DNA of 64,000 bases, taken from contig JAIORB010000119.1 in the NCBI GenBank assembly GCA_021108325.1, forward strand, positions 1-64,000, written 5' to 3'. The stretch comes from Bacteroidales bacterium. GTDB taxonomy: Bacteria > Bacteroidota > Bacteroidia > Bacteroidales > UBA12077. Shown here piece after piece: positions 36,694 through 44,842 of this stretch; within the stretch, counting starts at the first letter, position 1; each line of letters opens with the position of its first letter. The notes under the pieces were generated by a model. The model searched no databases, was not told where the DNA came from, and saw only the letters and a program-made list of their open reading frames with translations. The position numbers were made by a program, and so were the translations under genes.

Positions 36694-37046
36694 ATTTCGC
36701 CCTCCTTTTGTTTTAACTTAAAATACTCCTTTTTAATCTGCATTGCTTTTTCAATTTCTTTCTTTGGTGTTTTCTGTGTTTTCTTCTGAAATCCATTAAA
36801 AAGAACTACCAGATTCCCTTCATCGAAACAACAAAAAACTCGATAGATGTTACTTCCTATTTCAATCCTAATTTCAAATAAGCCCTCGTAGCCAGTCATA
36901 GATTGAAAAAACTTCTTAGGTATTTGTTCCGCAACTGTTACAAGAAATAATACATAATCAATCTTATCTTTCACTTTTTCTGTTTGAGAATCAAAAAATT
37001 CCTTAAAATAATTCTTGAAATATATAATTTTTCGTTTTCTTTCCAT
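36690..37046 (-). CDS. higB: HigB-like toxin, RelE/ParE superfamily
   Basis: The 118-residue protein has the phage-derived Gp49-like/HigB pattern: YFKNYFKEFFDSQTEKVKDK, then FQSMTGYEGLFEIRIEIGSN, then YRVFCCFDEGNLVVLFNGFQ, then KKTQKTPKKEIEKAMQI. Relatives cleave mRNA on the ribosome. It is the first gene of the module. A 91-codon frame overlapping its 5' end (37003-37278) runs through hairpin-rich DNA and is unlikely to be real. Confidence 0.88.
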   Translation of the reverse strand: MERKRKIIYFKNYFKEFFDSQTEKVKDKIDYVLFLVTVAEQIPKKFFQSMTGYEGLFEIRIEIGSNIYRVFCCFDEGNLVVLFNGFQKKTQKTPKKEIEKAMQIKKEYFKLKQKEGEI

Positions 37047-37202
37047 ACTGCAAAGTTAACGAATAATGGAACAAGGTGCAAATAGATACTGATTTTGTTG
37101 AAATTTTTAAGGTAATTGGGCACAACTGTCCACAGGTTTGAAGCTGTGCGGGTTTTTCACCTTGTTTTGAGAGGGCAATACTTATTGCACTGAAAGGGCA
37201 AT

Positions 37203-37290
37203 CCCGATATCGGGAGGGTTGGATTACAAACTTTTTGGTAAGCCTTTGGCTGCGGATTGGGCAGAGCAGGCTTACCAATGTGTTTGTAAT
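37203..37290. repeat. Palindrome and long inverted repeat upstream of HigBA
   Basis: CCCGATATCGGG (37203-37214) is a perfect palindrome. ATTACAAACTTTTTGGTAAG (from 37223) and the matching end of the right arm (37268-37290) form 23-base arms with three mismatches and a 22-base loop. Just left, CACAG and CTGTG (about 37131-37148) make another small hairpin. The stretch 37047-37303 thus looks like structured non-coding DNA. Confidence 0.55.
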
Positions 37291-37303
37291 AGCGTTTTGG
37301 GAA

Positions 37304-37963
37304 TTAGTTTCTTATAATTACTCCTAATGCTTCCAGTAATTGAATATTATCTTCAAGTGCAATCTTTGCTACTGCATAAAATTCACTCATCCAATCATCA
37401 AGTTGTGCAAAAGTTGAATCCTTTTGATTTGTTGCATCTTGTGATTCTCCTTTTTCAATTAGATATTTTGACCTTGCAGTTTCTAACTCACTTATCAAAG
37501 TGTTAGCTGCGGTTAAATCTTCTGCTGTAATTCTCAAACGGCTAAGTTTAGTTTGCAATTCTGTATCAGCAAGCACTTCTGTATAGAATTTCTTTGCAGT
37601 TTCCAACCAACTAACATAAGCTCTTGGAATACCTCCATCTAAAGAAAGTCTTTTTAATATTTCAAGGTCTTTCCTGAATATTACTTTAGCTTTCTTTCGG
37701 TGAAGTGAATAAGTATCTTCCAGAAAATTTCGTTTCTCCATGAAATCGCTATAAGCTTGTGATGTTTCATCATCTTCTTTTACATTCTCATCATACGCTT
37801 GACGAGTTTGAGTAAACAACTGTTTACCATCTTCGATTAACGCAGAGTCGTATCCGAATTCTGCCATGATTGTTGCAATTTCTGATTGCGTTACTACATT
37901 TTCTAATGCTACTCTGTAGCGTTCTAAAGTTGCAGTTTCGGCAACTCTTTCTCTTTTTGACAT
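37304..37963 (-). CDS. Helical protein of unknown function with a tandem-repeat leader
   Basis: The 219-residue protein is predicted to be almost all alpha-helical, charged, without signal or TM. Typical segments are MSKRERVAETATLERYRVAL, YSLHRKKAKVIFRKDLEIL and LDDWMSEFYAVAKIALEDN. I do not recognise a named domain. The start is preceded, on the same strand, by eight 21-base tandem repeats (38027-38194). That is unusual and suggests leader-based control. It lies between HigBA and the CRISPR array. Confidence 0.75.
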   Translation of the reverse strand: MSKRERVAETATLERYRVALENVVTQSEIATIMAEFGYDSALIEDGKQLFTQTRQAYDENVKEDDETSQAYSDFMEKRNFLEDTYSLHRKKAKVIFRKDLEILKRLSLDGGIPRAYVSWLETAKKFYTEVLADTELQTKLSRLRITAEDLTAANTLISELETARSKYLIEKGESQDATNQKDSTFAQLDDWMSEFYAVAKIALEDNIQLLEALGVIIRN

Positions 37964-38026
37964 AATAAATTAAATTTTAAGTGAAACAATACGGTTTTAT
38001 ATAAACCATTTTCTTATTCTTATAAT

Positions 38027-38194
38027 TACTCATGCATCTTTTTACATTACGCATGAATCTTTTTAGGCTACTCATGTATCTTTTCACGTTACTTATGAAT
38101 CTTTTTGGGTTACGCATATATCTTTTACCATTACTTGTGTATTTATTTGCATTACTCATATATTTATGACCGTTACTCTTCTATCTTTGAGCAA
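38027..38194 (-). repeat. 21-bp tandem repeat array (8 units)
   Basis: Eight contiguous 21-base units lie at 38027-38047, 38048-38068 and so on to 38174-38194, with no spacers. The plus-strand consensus is TACTCATG.ATCTTTTTA..T. The units nearest the downstream gene are most alike, and those toward the CRISPR array decay. On the minus strand five units lie in an open frame (ATG at 38159) coding a heptad of type NVKRYMS/SLKRFMR; stops upstream of 38159 leave the rest non-coding. The 60-codon frame could be a leader peptide, but it may only reflect the 21-base period. Confidence 0.9.
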
Positions 38195-38332
38195 CACTTT
38201 CCGTTTGCTACAAGAGCAAACAGGTCTTCCCAAAAAATATTGTAGTTCCTTTAGGTAGGATTAGGTTAAAAATTTAGAATTTTTGTTAAAATTCTAACAT
38301 GAAAGTAGTAAATGATTTTGAGATATTATAAT

Positions 38333-38357
38333 AAAAAAAGCCTGTTTAACAACAGGC
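38333..38357 (-). terminator. Terminator of the CRISPR array
   Basis: GCCTGTT (38340-38346) pairs with AACAGGC (38351-38357) around TAAC. On the minus strand the stem is followed by seven T (38339-38333). It lies 38 bases beyond the last, degenerate repeat in the direction of array transcription. Confidence 0.8.
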
Positions 38358-38394
38358 AATACGTTACAATAAATTTTGATTTATTTTACTTGAT

Positions 38395-38628
38395 TACTTT
38401 GCTTTATTAAAAACTACATCAAACCACAACTAAATGGAGAACCACAATCAACCACATAAAGTTTTTTATGATCTTGAAATTACATCAAACCACAACTAAA
38501 CATTATTTACATATTTCTTAATCATTGTTTTTTATGATCTTGAAATTACATCAAACCACAACTGTGGAAAAATTATTTTAAATTAAAGAAAAGTTTTTTA
38601 TGATCTTGAAATTACATCAAACCACAAC
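38395..38628 (-). CRISPR. Type II-C CRISPR array: 4 repeats, 3 spacers
   Basis: Three identical 36-base repeats lie at 38461-38496, 38527-38562 and 38593-38628. A fourth at 38395-38430 is intact only in its right half (ACATCAAACCACAAC). Spacers are 30 bases each (38431-38460, 38497-38526, 38563-38592). On the minus strand the repeat begins GTTGTGGTTTGATGTAAT, the usual start of type II-C repeats. The degenerate repeat is then at the trailer end, and the leader faces cas2. The repeat start pairs with the tracrRNA at 44843. None of the spacers matches other parts of the window that I could see. Confidence 0.97.
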
Positions 38629-38789
38629 CTGGGCTTACATAAGCCTTATATAGCTTTATACACAAGCTAAAATTGGCTTTATATTTTTGTACTAATTCCA
38701 CAGGAAGTGATTATGATGTACCAAATTACAAATCTAAAATAGTAAATCAAGTAAATTATAATCAATATGTCAAAGAACAAGCTAAGTTA
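38629..38789 (-). promoter_or_regulatory. Probable CRISPR leader
   Basis: The AT-rich 161 bases lie between the first repeat and the cas2 stop. On the minus strand TAGATTTG (38736-38729) fits the Bacteroidota TAnnTTTG -7 element, which would start the pre-crRNA about 95 bases before the first repeat. No good -33 element is visible. A small hairpin (GGCTTA/AAGCC at 38632-38646) directly precedes the first repeat. Confidence 0.5.
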
Positions 38790-39128
38790 TTAAAATATTT
38801 CTAATTGTCTGGGTCCTTCGGGTAAAGGTTTTTCTTTAATACCCCAATAGTTCATAATATCACTATATTGTTTATCTGTTATTCGCAAAATACTTACCTG
38901 CCCTTTTTCAGGAATGCATGATTTTATTCTTTTTGCATGTACTTCGCCACTTTCTTTACTTGCACAGTGTCTTATATAAACTGAATATTGCATCATTGTA
39001 AAACCATCCTGAATTAAATCCTTTCGAAATCTAGCAGCAGCCTTTCGCTCTTTTTTAGTGTTTGTTGGTAAATCGAAAAAAACAAAAAGCCACATAATAT
39101 GATAAGCATTTAAACGGTTATGTTCCAT
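38790..39128 (-). CDS. cas2: CRISPR-associated endonuclease Cas2
   Basis: The 112-residue protein has the ferredoxin-like start LNAYHIMWLFVFFDLPTNTK with the conserved Asp in FFDLP. MQYSVYIRHCASKE follows, then the C-terminal VSILRITDKQYSD strand. It forms the Cas1-Cas2 integration complex that adds spacers. It starts 3 bases after the cas1 stop and is the last cas gene before the leader. Type II-C Cas2 of normal length. Confidence 0.95.
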   Translation of the reverse strand: MEHNRLNAYHIMWLFVFFDLPTNTKKERKAAARFRKDLIQDGFTMMQYSVYIRHCASKESGEVHAKRIKSCIPEKGQVSILRITDKQYSDIMNYWGIKEKPLPEGPRQLEIF

Positions 39129-39131
39129 GAA

Positions 39132-40058
39132 TTAAACAATTAACGGAAACTCAATCTGTTTTTTAGTTCCGGTAAAGCATGCTGCCAGTGATGCGGTTGT
39201 ATGTGTAATTGCAATCATTAAAGGCCGGGTTTGTTTTTTCATTGCTACATCGGAAGAAAGAATTTCAAGAATTTCGGCTTTAATTTCTTTTTCAACTACA
39301 TTTACGTCTGGATATTTTTGACAAATATCCCATACCAATAAATCAATAAAAGGTCTGTATGGTTCCATCATATCATCGGCTAAACAAAAAGCATTGTAAC
39401 GATTCCTATGAAATATACCAAATGAAGGTAATAAACCCGAACCAGTTAAAGCTCTCGCAACTGCTGCACGCAAAACGATATAGCCATAATTTAATAATGC
39501 ATTAGGCCAATCACCATATCGGTCGCGGATAAAACTTGCACCAAAAAGCTTTTTCCAATATAAGCGAGCTGCCATTCCTTCCCGGTTATCGCTATCTCCA
39601 CTTTTTACCTGTTTAGCTAAATGTGGTAAAGGAGTTGAATCAACACCTAACTTTTCCAGCACCTTCGCCTGATTTTCGATTTTAGCTACAATGGTTTGTT
39701 TCCATAAGTTCTTTTTAAGAGGTTCGGAAGCAGAAACTTGTTGCCTGTAGATTTCGGTTTGTTGATGATTAGCTTCCATATTAAGTAGCATAGATTGCGG
39801 ATGATGCTTTTCGTTACAAAAAATAACAGCTACATTATTATTCATTAATTCGTTAATTAATGGCATGCTTAATGTAATTTGCATGTTCTCTATAAGCATA
39901 AAACCAATATCTTCAATGGGTACTGTTTTAGATTGATTTTCGTCTTTTATTACAACTACTAACTGTTTATTTTTAACAGATAAATAGCTTGGTTTTGTAA
40001 AATATAGCGTTCGTTTTAACATATCTACATTAATATTATTATTTGAAGTGCAATTCAA
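39132..40058 (-). CDS. cas1: CRISPR-associated endonuclease Cas1
   Basis: The 308-residue type II Cas1 has MLKRTLYFTKPSYLSVKNKQ at the N-terminal beta domain. The catalytic helical domain carries the Glu region SDNREGMAARLYWKKLFG and the metal-binding DDMMEPYRPFID. The start at 40058 adds 12 residues; an internal ATG at 40022 (MLKRTL) fits the family start better and is preferred. The gene lies 17 bases after the transposase gene stop, which has separated it from cas9. Confidence 0.95.
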   Translation of the reverse strand: MNCTSNNNINVDMLKRTLYFTKPSYLSVKNKQLVVVIKDENQSKTVPIEDIGFMLIENMQITLSMPLINELMNNNVAVIFCNEKHHPQSMLLNMEANHQQTEIYRQQVSASEPLKKNLWKQTIVAKIENQAKVLEKLGVDSTPLPHLAKQVKSGDSDNREGMAARLYWKKLFGASFIRDRYGDWPNALLNYGYIVLRAAVARALTGSGLLPSFGIFHRNRYNAFCLADDMMEPYRPFIDLLVWDICQKYPDVNVVEKEIKAEILEILSSDVAMKKQTRPLMIAITHTTASLAACFTGTKKQIEFPLIV

Positions 40059-40075
40059 AATTGCACACCGAATAT

Positions 40076-40675
40076 TTAAAACACAACATATTTTTTTGCC
40101 ACTTCTTTATTAATAAGTATTCCATTTCGTATTCCGGCATAATCTTGTGCGGATGAGAATTCCCAAACTGTTTCTATTTTTACCAAACCAGCCTTTACCG
40201 GATTCTGATGGATATAACTAAAACATGCCTGTGGGTATTGAAATTCGGGATTATCTACCTGAACCTGAGTACTAAATTCGGTTTTATAGAACGATGGAGT
40301 TATACCGTTTGGACAGTTGATACATTCAGCCTTGGTTTTTTCTCTAAAAAGCTTTCCTGTTCTGTTTTGTTGTTTATTTAAAGCTTTTGTGTATCCCATT
40401 AACATAATCCCAATTGAATCATTAAGGGTTTTTTCAGTCTCGGTGTGTCTTGACGACACGCCAAGACTACTCACTGGTAAACTTACTTCATTAACCAAAA
40501 CCATTAAATGGAAATGATTTGGCATTAGACACCATGCAAGAATATCGGAATAAGGTGTTATATAAGTTTTTATCTTCTTTAGAAAAAACAAATAATTCTC
40601 CCTTTCAAAAAATATCTTTTGTCGGTTATTTCCTTGGTTATAAATATGGTATATATGGTCTTTTTCAAAATGCAT
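40076..40675 (-). CDS. REP-associated tyrosine transposase (RAYT, Y1/HUH family)
   Basis: The 199-residue protein has the family start HIYHIYNQGNNRQKIFFERE, the HUH motif in WCLMPNHFHLMVLV and the Tyr helix region (YTKALNKQQNRTGKLFRE). A conserved end follows (ACFSYIHQNPVKAGLV). RAYTs nick single-stranded palindromes (REPs) related to IS200/IS605. It sits on the same strand between cas9 and cas1, replacing the usual tight junction. Palindromes of one family lie upstream of it (two copies) and inside its coding region (one copy, residues about 70-80, SSLGVSSRHTET). Confidence 0.93.
   Translation of the reverse strand: MHFEKDHIYHIYNQGNNRQKIFFERENYLFFLKKIKTYITPYSDILAWCLMPNHFHLMVLVNEVSLPVSSLGVSSRHTETEKTLNDSIGIMLMGYTKALNKQQNRTGKLFREKTKAECINCPNGITPSFYKTEFSTQVQVDNPEFQYPQACFSYIHQNPVKAGLVKIETVWEFSSAQDYAGIRNGILINKEVAKKYVVF
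40436..40468. repeat. REP-like palindrome inside the RAYT gene
   Basis: The 33-base palindrome starts AGTCTCGG and ends CCAAGACT, with the GTGTCTT core. It has two mispairs and one G-T pair. It is related to the copy at 40748-40780 and encodes part of RAYT in frame. Confidence 0.7.
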
Positions 40676-40691
40676 TCTTCTTTTTTTTCAC

Positions 40692-40720
40692 TCACGGTGT
40701 GTCTTAAAGACACGCCGTGA
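40692..40720. repeat. REP-like palindrome between cas9 and RAYT
   Basis: TCACGGTGTGTCTT and AGACACGCCGTGA form arms with one G-T pair around a central A. It lies 17 bases upstream of the RAYT start codon. Confidence 0.85.
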
Positions 40721-40747
40721 CTAATTAACACAAACTTACTTTTTTTC

Positions 40748-40780
40748 AGTCTCAGGGTGTCTTGAAGACACCCTGAGACT
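40748..40780. repeat. Perfect 33-base REP-like palindrome between cas9 and RAYT
   Basis: AGTCTCAGGGTGTCTT (40748-40763) is the exact reverse complement of 40765-40780, with a single central base. It could also act as a transcription block 32 bases after the cas9 stop. Confidence 0.9.
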
Positions 40781-40811
40781 ATTCATTTTTTATTTTTTTT
40801 ATCTTGTTTAT

Positions 40812-43800
40812 TCAAATTTTTTCGATTTGACCTAAAACATTTATTTTAAAATCAACACCTTCTACTAAAGCATTAAATTGATTATGGTTTAGTTTACGTT
40901 GTGCTTTGTAATGCTCTTCATTTTTAAATGTTCCATCTTGAACTTTAAGTTCAGATGCAGGAGATGCTTCTTGATGGTGTCTCATGGTTATTATTCCAAA
41001 ATTATATTTATTTTGTATGCTTTGAATTGATAAACCAACAACTTTATATAATCGCTTTTTAATATCTTCTTTTTCTAAATCCCAAATTTCATCTGGTGAA
41101 TTTTCCCAAAAGATTATCATTGTACCCGATTTTAGAACATATTTTAGTGGTAAAGTAAGTTTACCACTTTCTTTTGAATCTGGAATTAATCCTTCAAGAT
41201 GATTTATTCCCTGAGCTTTTAAAGTATCTTGAACAGATTGTTTAAAATATTCTCCAGCTTTTAAATTGTTTACCAGTTCAAAATCTCGTTTAATTTTTCC
41301 TTTATCATCTTTCCCTTCATAAATTGACATTAGGTAGTTACCATCATTTGTAACATGATAAGATTGTTTGTAATCGTGTTTCGAGACATCTCTATGATTT
41401 TTAAGATGTATAGGGTTTGTAACAGTCGGTGTATAACAACGTACTTTTTTTATCGGAATTTGTTTTTCTTCATTCATCCAAACAGGTTCGCTTAAAGCTT
41501 GTTTTATTCCTTTTTCATTAACTGCGGTTTGTATTTTCTCTCGAACTGTATCATCTACAATATTTTTAATATCGCCTGCACTTAAAGAATCAATAGGTTT
41601 TCGAACTACATAAAGTACTTTTTCTTCTTTTTCTCCTTTCTTATTAACTACTTCTCGTTTTATTGCACCATAGAAAGTCTCTTTGTGTAAACTTCCCCTT
41701 ACTGTATCTCCTTTTTGATAGATGATATTTCCTTCTTTATTTTTTTCAATCTTTCCCCTTTTTCTGAGTTTCTTTTTGCTTTGTTTAGGCAAATTGTCGG
41801 GTGTATAATGAGAAACAAGAACTTCTTTTTCTATTCCTTTTACATCTTCGGCAAAGGTTGACCAAGGTTTTATAACCTGAGGTTTTTTGTCGCTACCTGC
41901 AATAAACCTTTCTTCTGAATCATGATAAAATTTTGCAAGGTTCTCGTAATTCTGTTTTGTTATACAAGCAATTGTAATTGCATCGATACAATGATGAATA
42001 TGGTTTATTCTTGCTTTCTTCTCATATTCCTTTTGTAATCCCCAAATTACCCTAAAATCAGCAACGGTATTTCCTTTAACAGTATAAACCTTATCAAATA
42101 AGGTTTTCATATATAATCGGGAATATTTAGTTATTATACCTATATCAACCATCTGACTATTTTTAAATCCAGATTTTACTTCGGGCATTGTGAAACGTTC
42201 GTATTTGTTTCTCCAATAGTCTCTTTCAACTGCCAATTTATGTCTACGTTGGATAGCAAAATCTTTAGAATCTTTTGTTGCTGCTGACCTTGATTTTCTT
42301 ACTTGTATTTGTACTTGTTTATCTAAGTTTTCATATTTTTCTTTCCAATTATCAATTCTACTTACAATCTCAAAATGATTTGCTAGTTCTGATGGAATTT
42401 TATTGCGCTTTATTTCCCTGTTGAATCTATTCTGACAAAGCGTTTTATTCTGTTGAGAATTGTCGAATGATAAACTACGTGGTATTGTATGTTCAATATC
42501 AAATGATGGGCTATTTCCTAAAAAATCAGAGATTCCAATACTTTCACCTGTATAAATACATTTGTGTTCTTGCTCTTCCCATAGTTGATATTTTAAAATA
42601 TCGTTCTCGGATGGTTCTCTTTTTATTTCTGCATTTTCAAAATGCTCCAGAATTCTTGCAGAATATTCTTTATGTAGGTTTTCACGGTCACGTTGCCAAC
42701 TCTGTAAAGCTTTACGCTCATTGGCATTTTTTAAATCACGCGACATTTCTATATTTATTTTCGTATTCTCATCAACAATATCTTGTTTTATCAATTCATT
42801 AATCAATTTTCTTAATTGATGCAGCGCTTTCATTGCCATTGGATTTCTAACACTTGAAACCATTGGACTGCCAAGATATTTTCGGCCATCTTCTGCTCTT
42901 ATTGGTTGTTTAAAAACTTCAATTGCCGATGGATGATAAAGCTTTTCCAGGTCCTCTTTATTTACATCAAAATTGTCATCTAAGAAACCTTTAACCCTTT
43001 CATCAATTGTCTCTACCCTTAGAAACTCGCCTGTGCCATTATTTTTTTGAATTTGTATTTCGAAATAATTAAATGCATTATCTAAAATACTCTTTTGTTT
43101 TTCTTCATCATATTTACTCCAACGGTCTTTGCCAAAATCAGAAATAATATTCTTTTCGATATCTTTTTCAAATTGCACTTTTGCTTTTTCGCTCCAATAC
43201 CAGTTATTTTCTCTGCACTTCTTAATTAAACCATTAACAACATCAATAATTTGCTTTTCTTGATTCTGAGTTTGAATAAGCTCAAGAACTTCTGTCTGTA
43301 TTAACTTTCTATTATCTTCTTGATTCCATATTTCTTTTGAAATAGCATCTCCCATATTTGCTAAGAATATAGCATGAGAATAAATTAAACCTTCTCTTAA
43401 GTAAGGTAAAACATTATTTATTGCTTTTAAACTCAAAGAGCCATAATCATGCTTCAATTTAATGTTTAAAAACTCCTTTAGTTTTTCATCTTTTAAACCT
43501 AGCTTATTCATTGCAAACTGAGACAGTTTATCATCATTGTCAAAAGTGAATAAAACATGCCATACATCATAAATATCAATAAACGATACTTTACTATCAC
43601 TTTTTCTATTATGCTTAATCTTTAGTTCTTTCCAATTCTCCCCAAAAATACTTTCAAATCTTGCAGAAACAGGACATCCGCTTACTGTAGTTTTCATTGA
43701 GTAATTAAAAAGATAATCTTCTGGATGCTTCTGACTTGATTTATAAAATTTATATTGATTTTTAGGAGCTAATTGTTTTGCTATATCATCAAAATCGAAG

Positions 43801-44744
43801 TGTTCTTTACTCTTTCTATGAAACAAATGTGTTATTTTCTCTTTCTCCTGCTTATTTAAAAACCTTAATCTGTCGTCATCAGGTGTTTTTATTTTTATAT
43901 TGTTTATAAAACATAACATTCTGTATTCTTCAAATAATGGATTAGATGCAGAACATCTTGGTTTATTCTTTTCAAAAGGACACTTGCCAATTAATCCTTT
44001 TTGAGATTTTAATGGGCGTTGGTAGAAAATAGCGTTTTCTAAAGAATCTTTAAGATTAGAGTCTATTTGTTGAATTTTACATATTTGATTGAACTCTTCT
44101 AAGTAATGGTTTTCTCTATGCGTATAATGATTTCGAATCTTTTCTCCTTTATTATATTTCTCATAAAAATATTGTCCTAGAGTTCTATCTCCTTTTTGTT
44201 CTGTTAATTCAGAAATTGCCTTTTTTATTGCTCCATCACTTTCTTTTGTTCCTTCTAATCTATTACTTAAAAATCCCCTTCTTTGAGATAAATGGTAAAA
44301 GGCTCTTCCAATTTTGTATCTATTTTCCCTTTTTGACAAATCTAAGTTTTCTGTAACAGCTAAATTCCTAAAAAAGTATGGATTTTTATTTGAATTATCG
44401 TTAGTTAATAACCATGTCCTAAAATCTTCATTTTCGGGATATTTCTTTTTAAAACGCCAATCGTTTAGTTCCTGTTCTGTAAGTTTGGGGCAATAATCTG
44501 ATTTTATTAATTCTTTCAGAGTACTTATCTTTCTTAATTTACGCCTGTATTTCAAACGTCTTGCGCTTCTATAGTTAGTTCTTTCTTCTGCTTTTGAACC
44601 TTCTATTCCTTTTTCAATTTTTACACCTTCTTGAAATATATGAACACCCTTTTCAAGTAGTTCAAAACTTTTATTATTCTCAGTTTCTACAACAGCCCAT
44701 CCAATGCTATTTGTGCCTAAATCTAATCCAAGTATTTTTCCCAT
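40812..44744 (-). CDS. cas9: CRISPR-associated endonuclease Cas9 (type II-C)
   Basis: The 1310-residue nuclease has RuvC-I ILGLDLGTNSIGWAVVE with D8. The arginine-rich bridge helix is RSARRLKYRRKLRK, RuvC-II is KINIEMSRDL, and the HNH domain is PSFDIEHTIPRSLSFDNS with the catalytic His. RuvC-III is HHCIDAITIACIT. The residues needed for cutting both strands are all in place. The large size is typical of Bacteroidota II-C enzymes. There is no csn2 or cas4, which fits II-C. It is first in the minus-strand cas operon, and the tracrRNA gene is divergent about 90 bases upstream. The PAM cannot be read from the sequence. Confidence 0.98.
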   Translation of the reverse strand: MGKILGLDLGTNSIGWAVVETENNKSFELLEKGVHIFQEGVKIEKGIEGSKAEERTNYRSARRLKYRRKLRKISTLKELIKSDYCPKLTEQELNDWRFKKKYPENEDFRTWLLTNDNSNKNPYFFRNLAVTENLDLSKRENRYKIGRAFYHLSQRRGFLSNRLEGTKESDGAIKKAISELTEQKGDRTLGQYFYEKYNKGEKIRNHYTHRENHYLEEFNQICKIQQIDSNLKDSLENAIFYQRPLKSQKGLIGKCPFEKNKPRCSASNPLFEEYRMLCFINNIKIKTPDDDRLRFLNKQEKEKITHLFHRKSKEHFDFDDIAKQLAPKNQYKFYKSSQKHPEDYLFNYSMKTTVSGCPVSARFESIFGENWKELKIKHNRKSDSKVSFIDIYDVWHVLFTFDNDDKLSQFAMNKLGLKDEKLKEFLNIKLKHDYGSLSLKAINNVLPYLREGLIYSHAIFLANMGDAISKEIWNQEDNRKLIQTEVLELIQTQNQEKQIIDVVNGLIKKCRENNWYWSEKAKVQFEKDIEKNIISDFGKDRWSKYDEEKQKSILDNAFNYFEIQIQKNNGTGEFLRVETIDERVKGFLDDNFDVNKEDLEKLYHPSAIEVFKQPIRAEDGRKYLGSPMVSSVRNPMAMKALHQLRKLINELIKQDIVDENTKINIEMSRDLKNANERKALQSWQRDRENLHKEYSARILEHFENAEIKREPSENDILKYQLWEEQEHKCIYTGESIGISDFLGNSPSFDIEHTIPRSLSFDNSQQNKTLCQNRFNREIKRNKIPSELANHFEIVSRIDNWKEKYENLDKQVQIQVRKSRSAATKDSKDFAIQRRHKLAVERDYWRNKYERFTMPEVKSGFKNSQMVDIGIITKYSRLYMKTLFDKVYTVKGNTVADFRVIWGLQKEYEKKARINHIHHCIDAITIACITKQNYENLAKFYHDSEERFIAGSDKKPQVIKPWSTFAEDVKGIEKEVLVSHYTPDNLPKQSKKKLRKRGKIEKNKEGNIIYQKGDTVRGSLHKETFYGAIKREVVNKKGEKEEKVLYVVRKPIDSLSAGDIKNIVDDTVREKIQTAVNEKGIKQALSEPVWMNEEKQIPIKKVRCYTPTVTNPIHLKNHRDVSKHDYKQSYHVTNDGNYLMSIYEGKDDKGKIKRDFELVNNLKAGEYFKQSVQDTLKAQGINHLEGLIPDSKESGKLTLPLKYVLKSGTMIIFWENSPDEIWDLEKEDIKKRLYKVVGLSIQSIQNKYNFGIITMRHHQEASPASELKVQDGTFKNEEHYKAQRKLNHNQFNALVEGVDFKINVLGQIEKI

Positions 44745-44830
44745 AATTATTTCATTTTACCTTTTGTAATTGATAATCATAAATTTACTAAAAATTATTG
44801 CAATTTATTTAATTGTTAATAATTTTTGTT

Positions 44831-44838
44831 TAACTTTG
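44831..44838 (+). promoter_or_regulatory. -7 element of the tracrRNA promoter
   Basis: TAACTTTG is an exact TAnnTTTG element. It would place the RNA start at about 44843-44845, exactly at the beginning of the anti-repeat. No convincing -33 element is seen. Confidence 0.5.
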
Positions 44839-44842
44839 AGTA

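Noticed and set aside
37003-37278. 91-codon minus-strand frame
   Set aside because: It overlaps the HigB start and runs through hairpin-rich non-coding DNA; its sequence is rich in Cys, Ser and Gln and shows no protein-like pattern.
37977-38159. 60-codon frame in the 21-bp repeat array as a normal protein gene
   Set aside because: The open frame follows from the multiple-of-three repeat period. I keep it as part of the repeat feature and a possible leader peptide, not as a CDS.
38395-38430. Degenerate first repeat as the tracrRNA anti-repeat
   Set aside because: Only its right half matches, and no nexus or terminator hairpins follow on the plus strand. The 44843 candidate has all parts.
42467-42802. 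111-codon frame antisense to cas9
   Set aside because: It lies fully inside the HNH/RuvC-II coding region of cas9, which is intact; no protein-like features.
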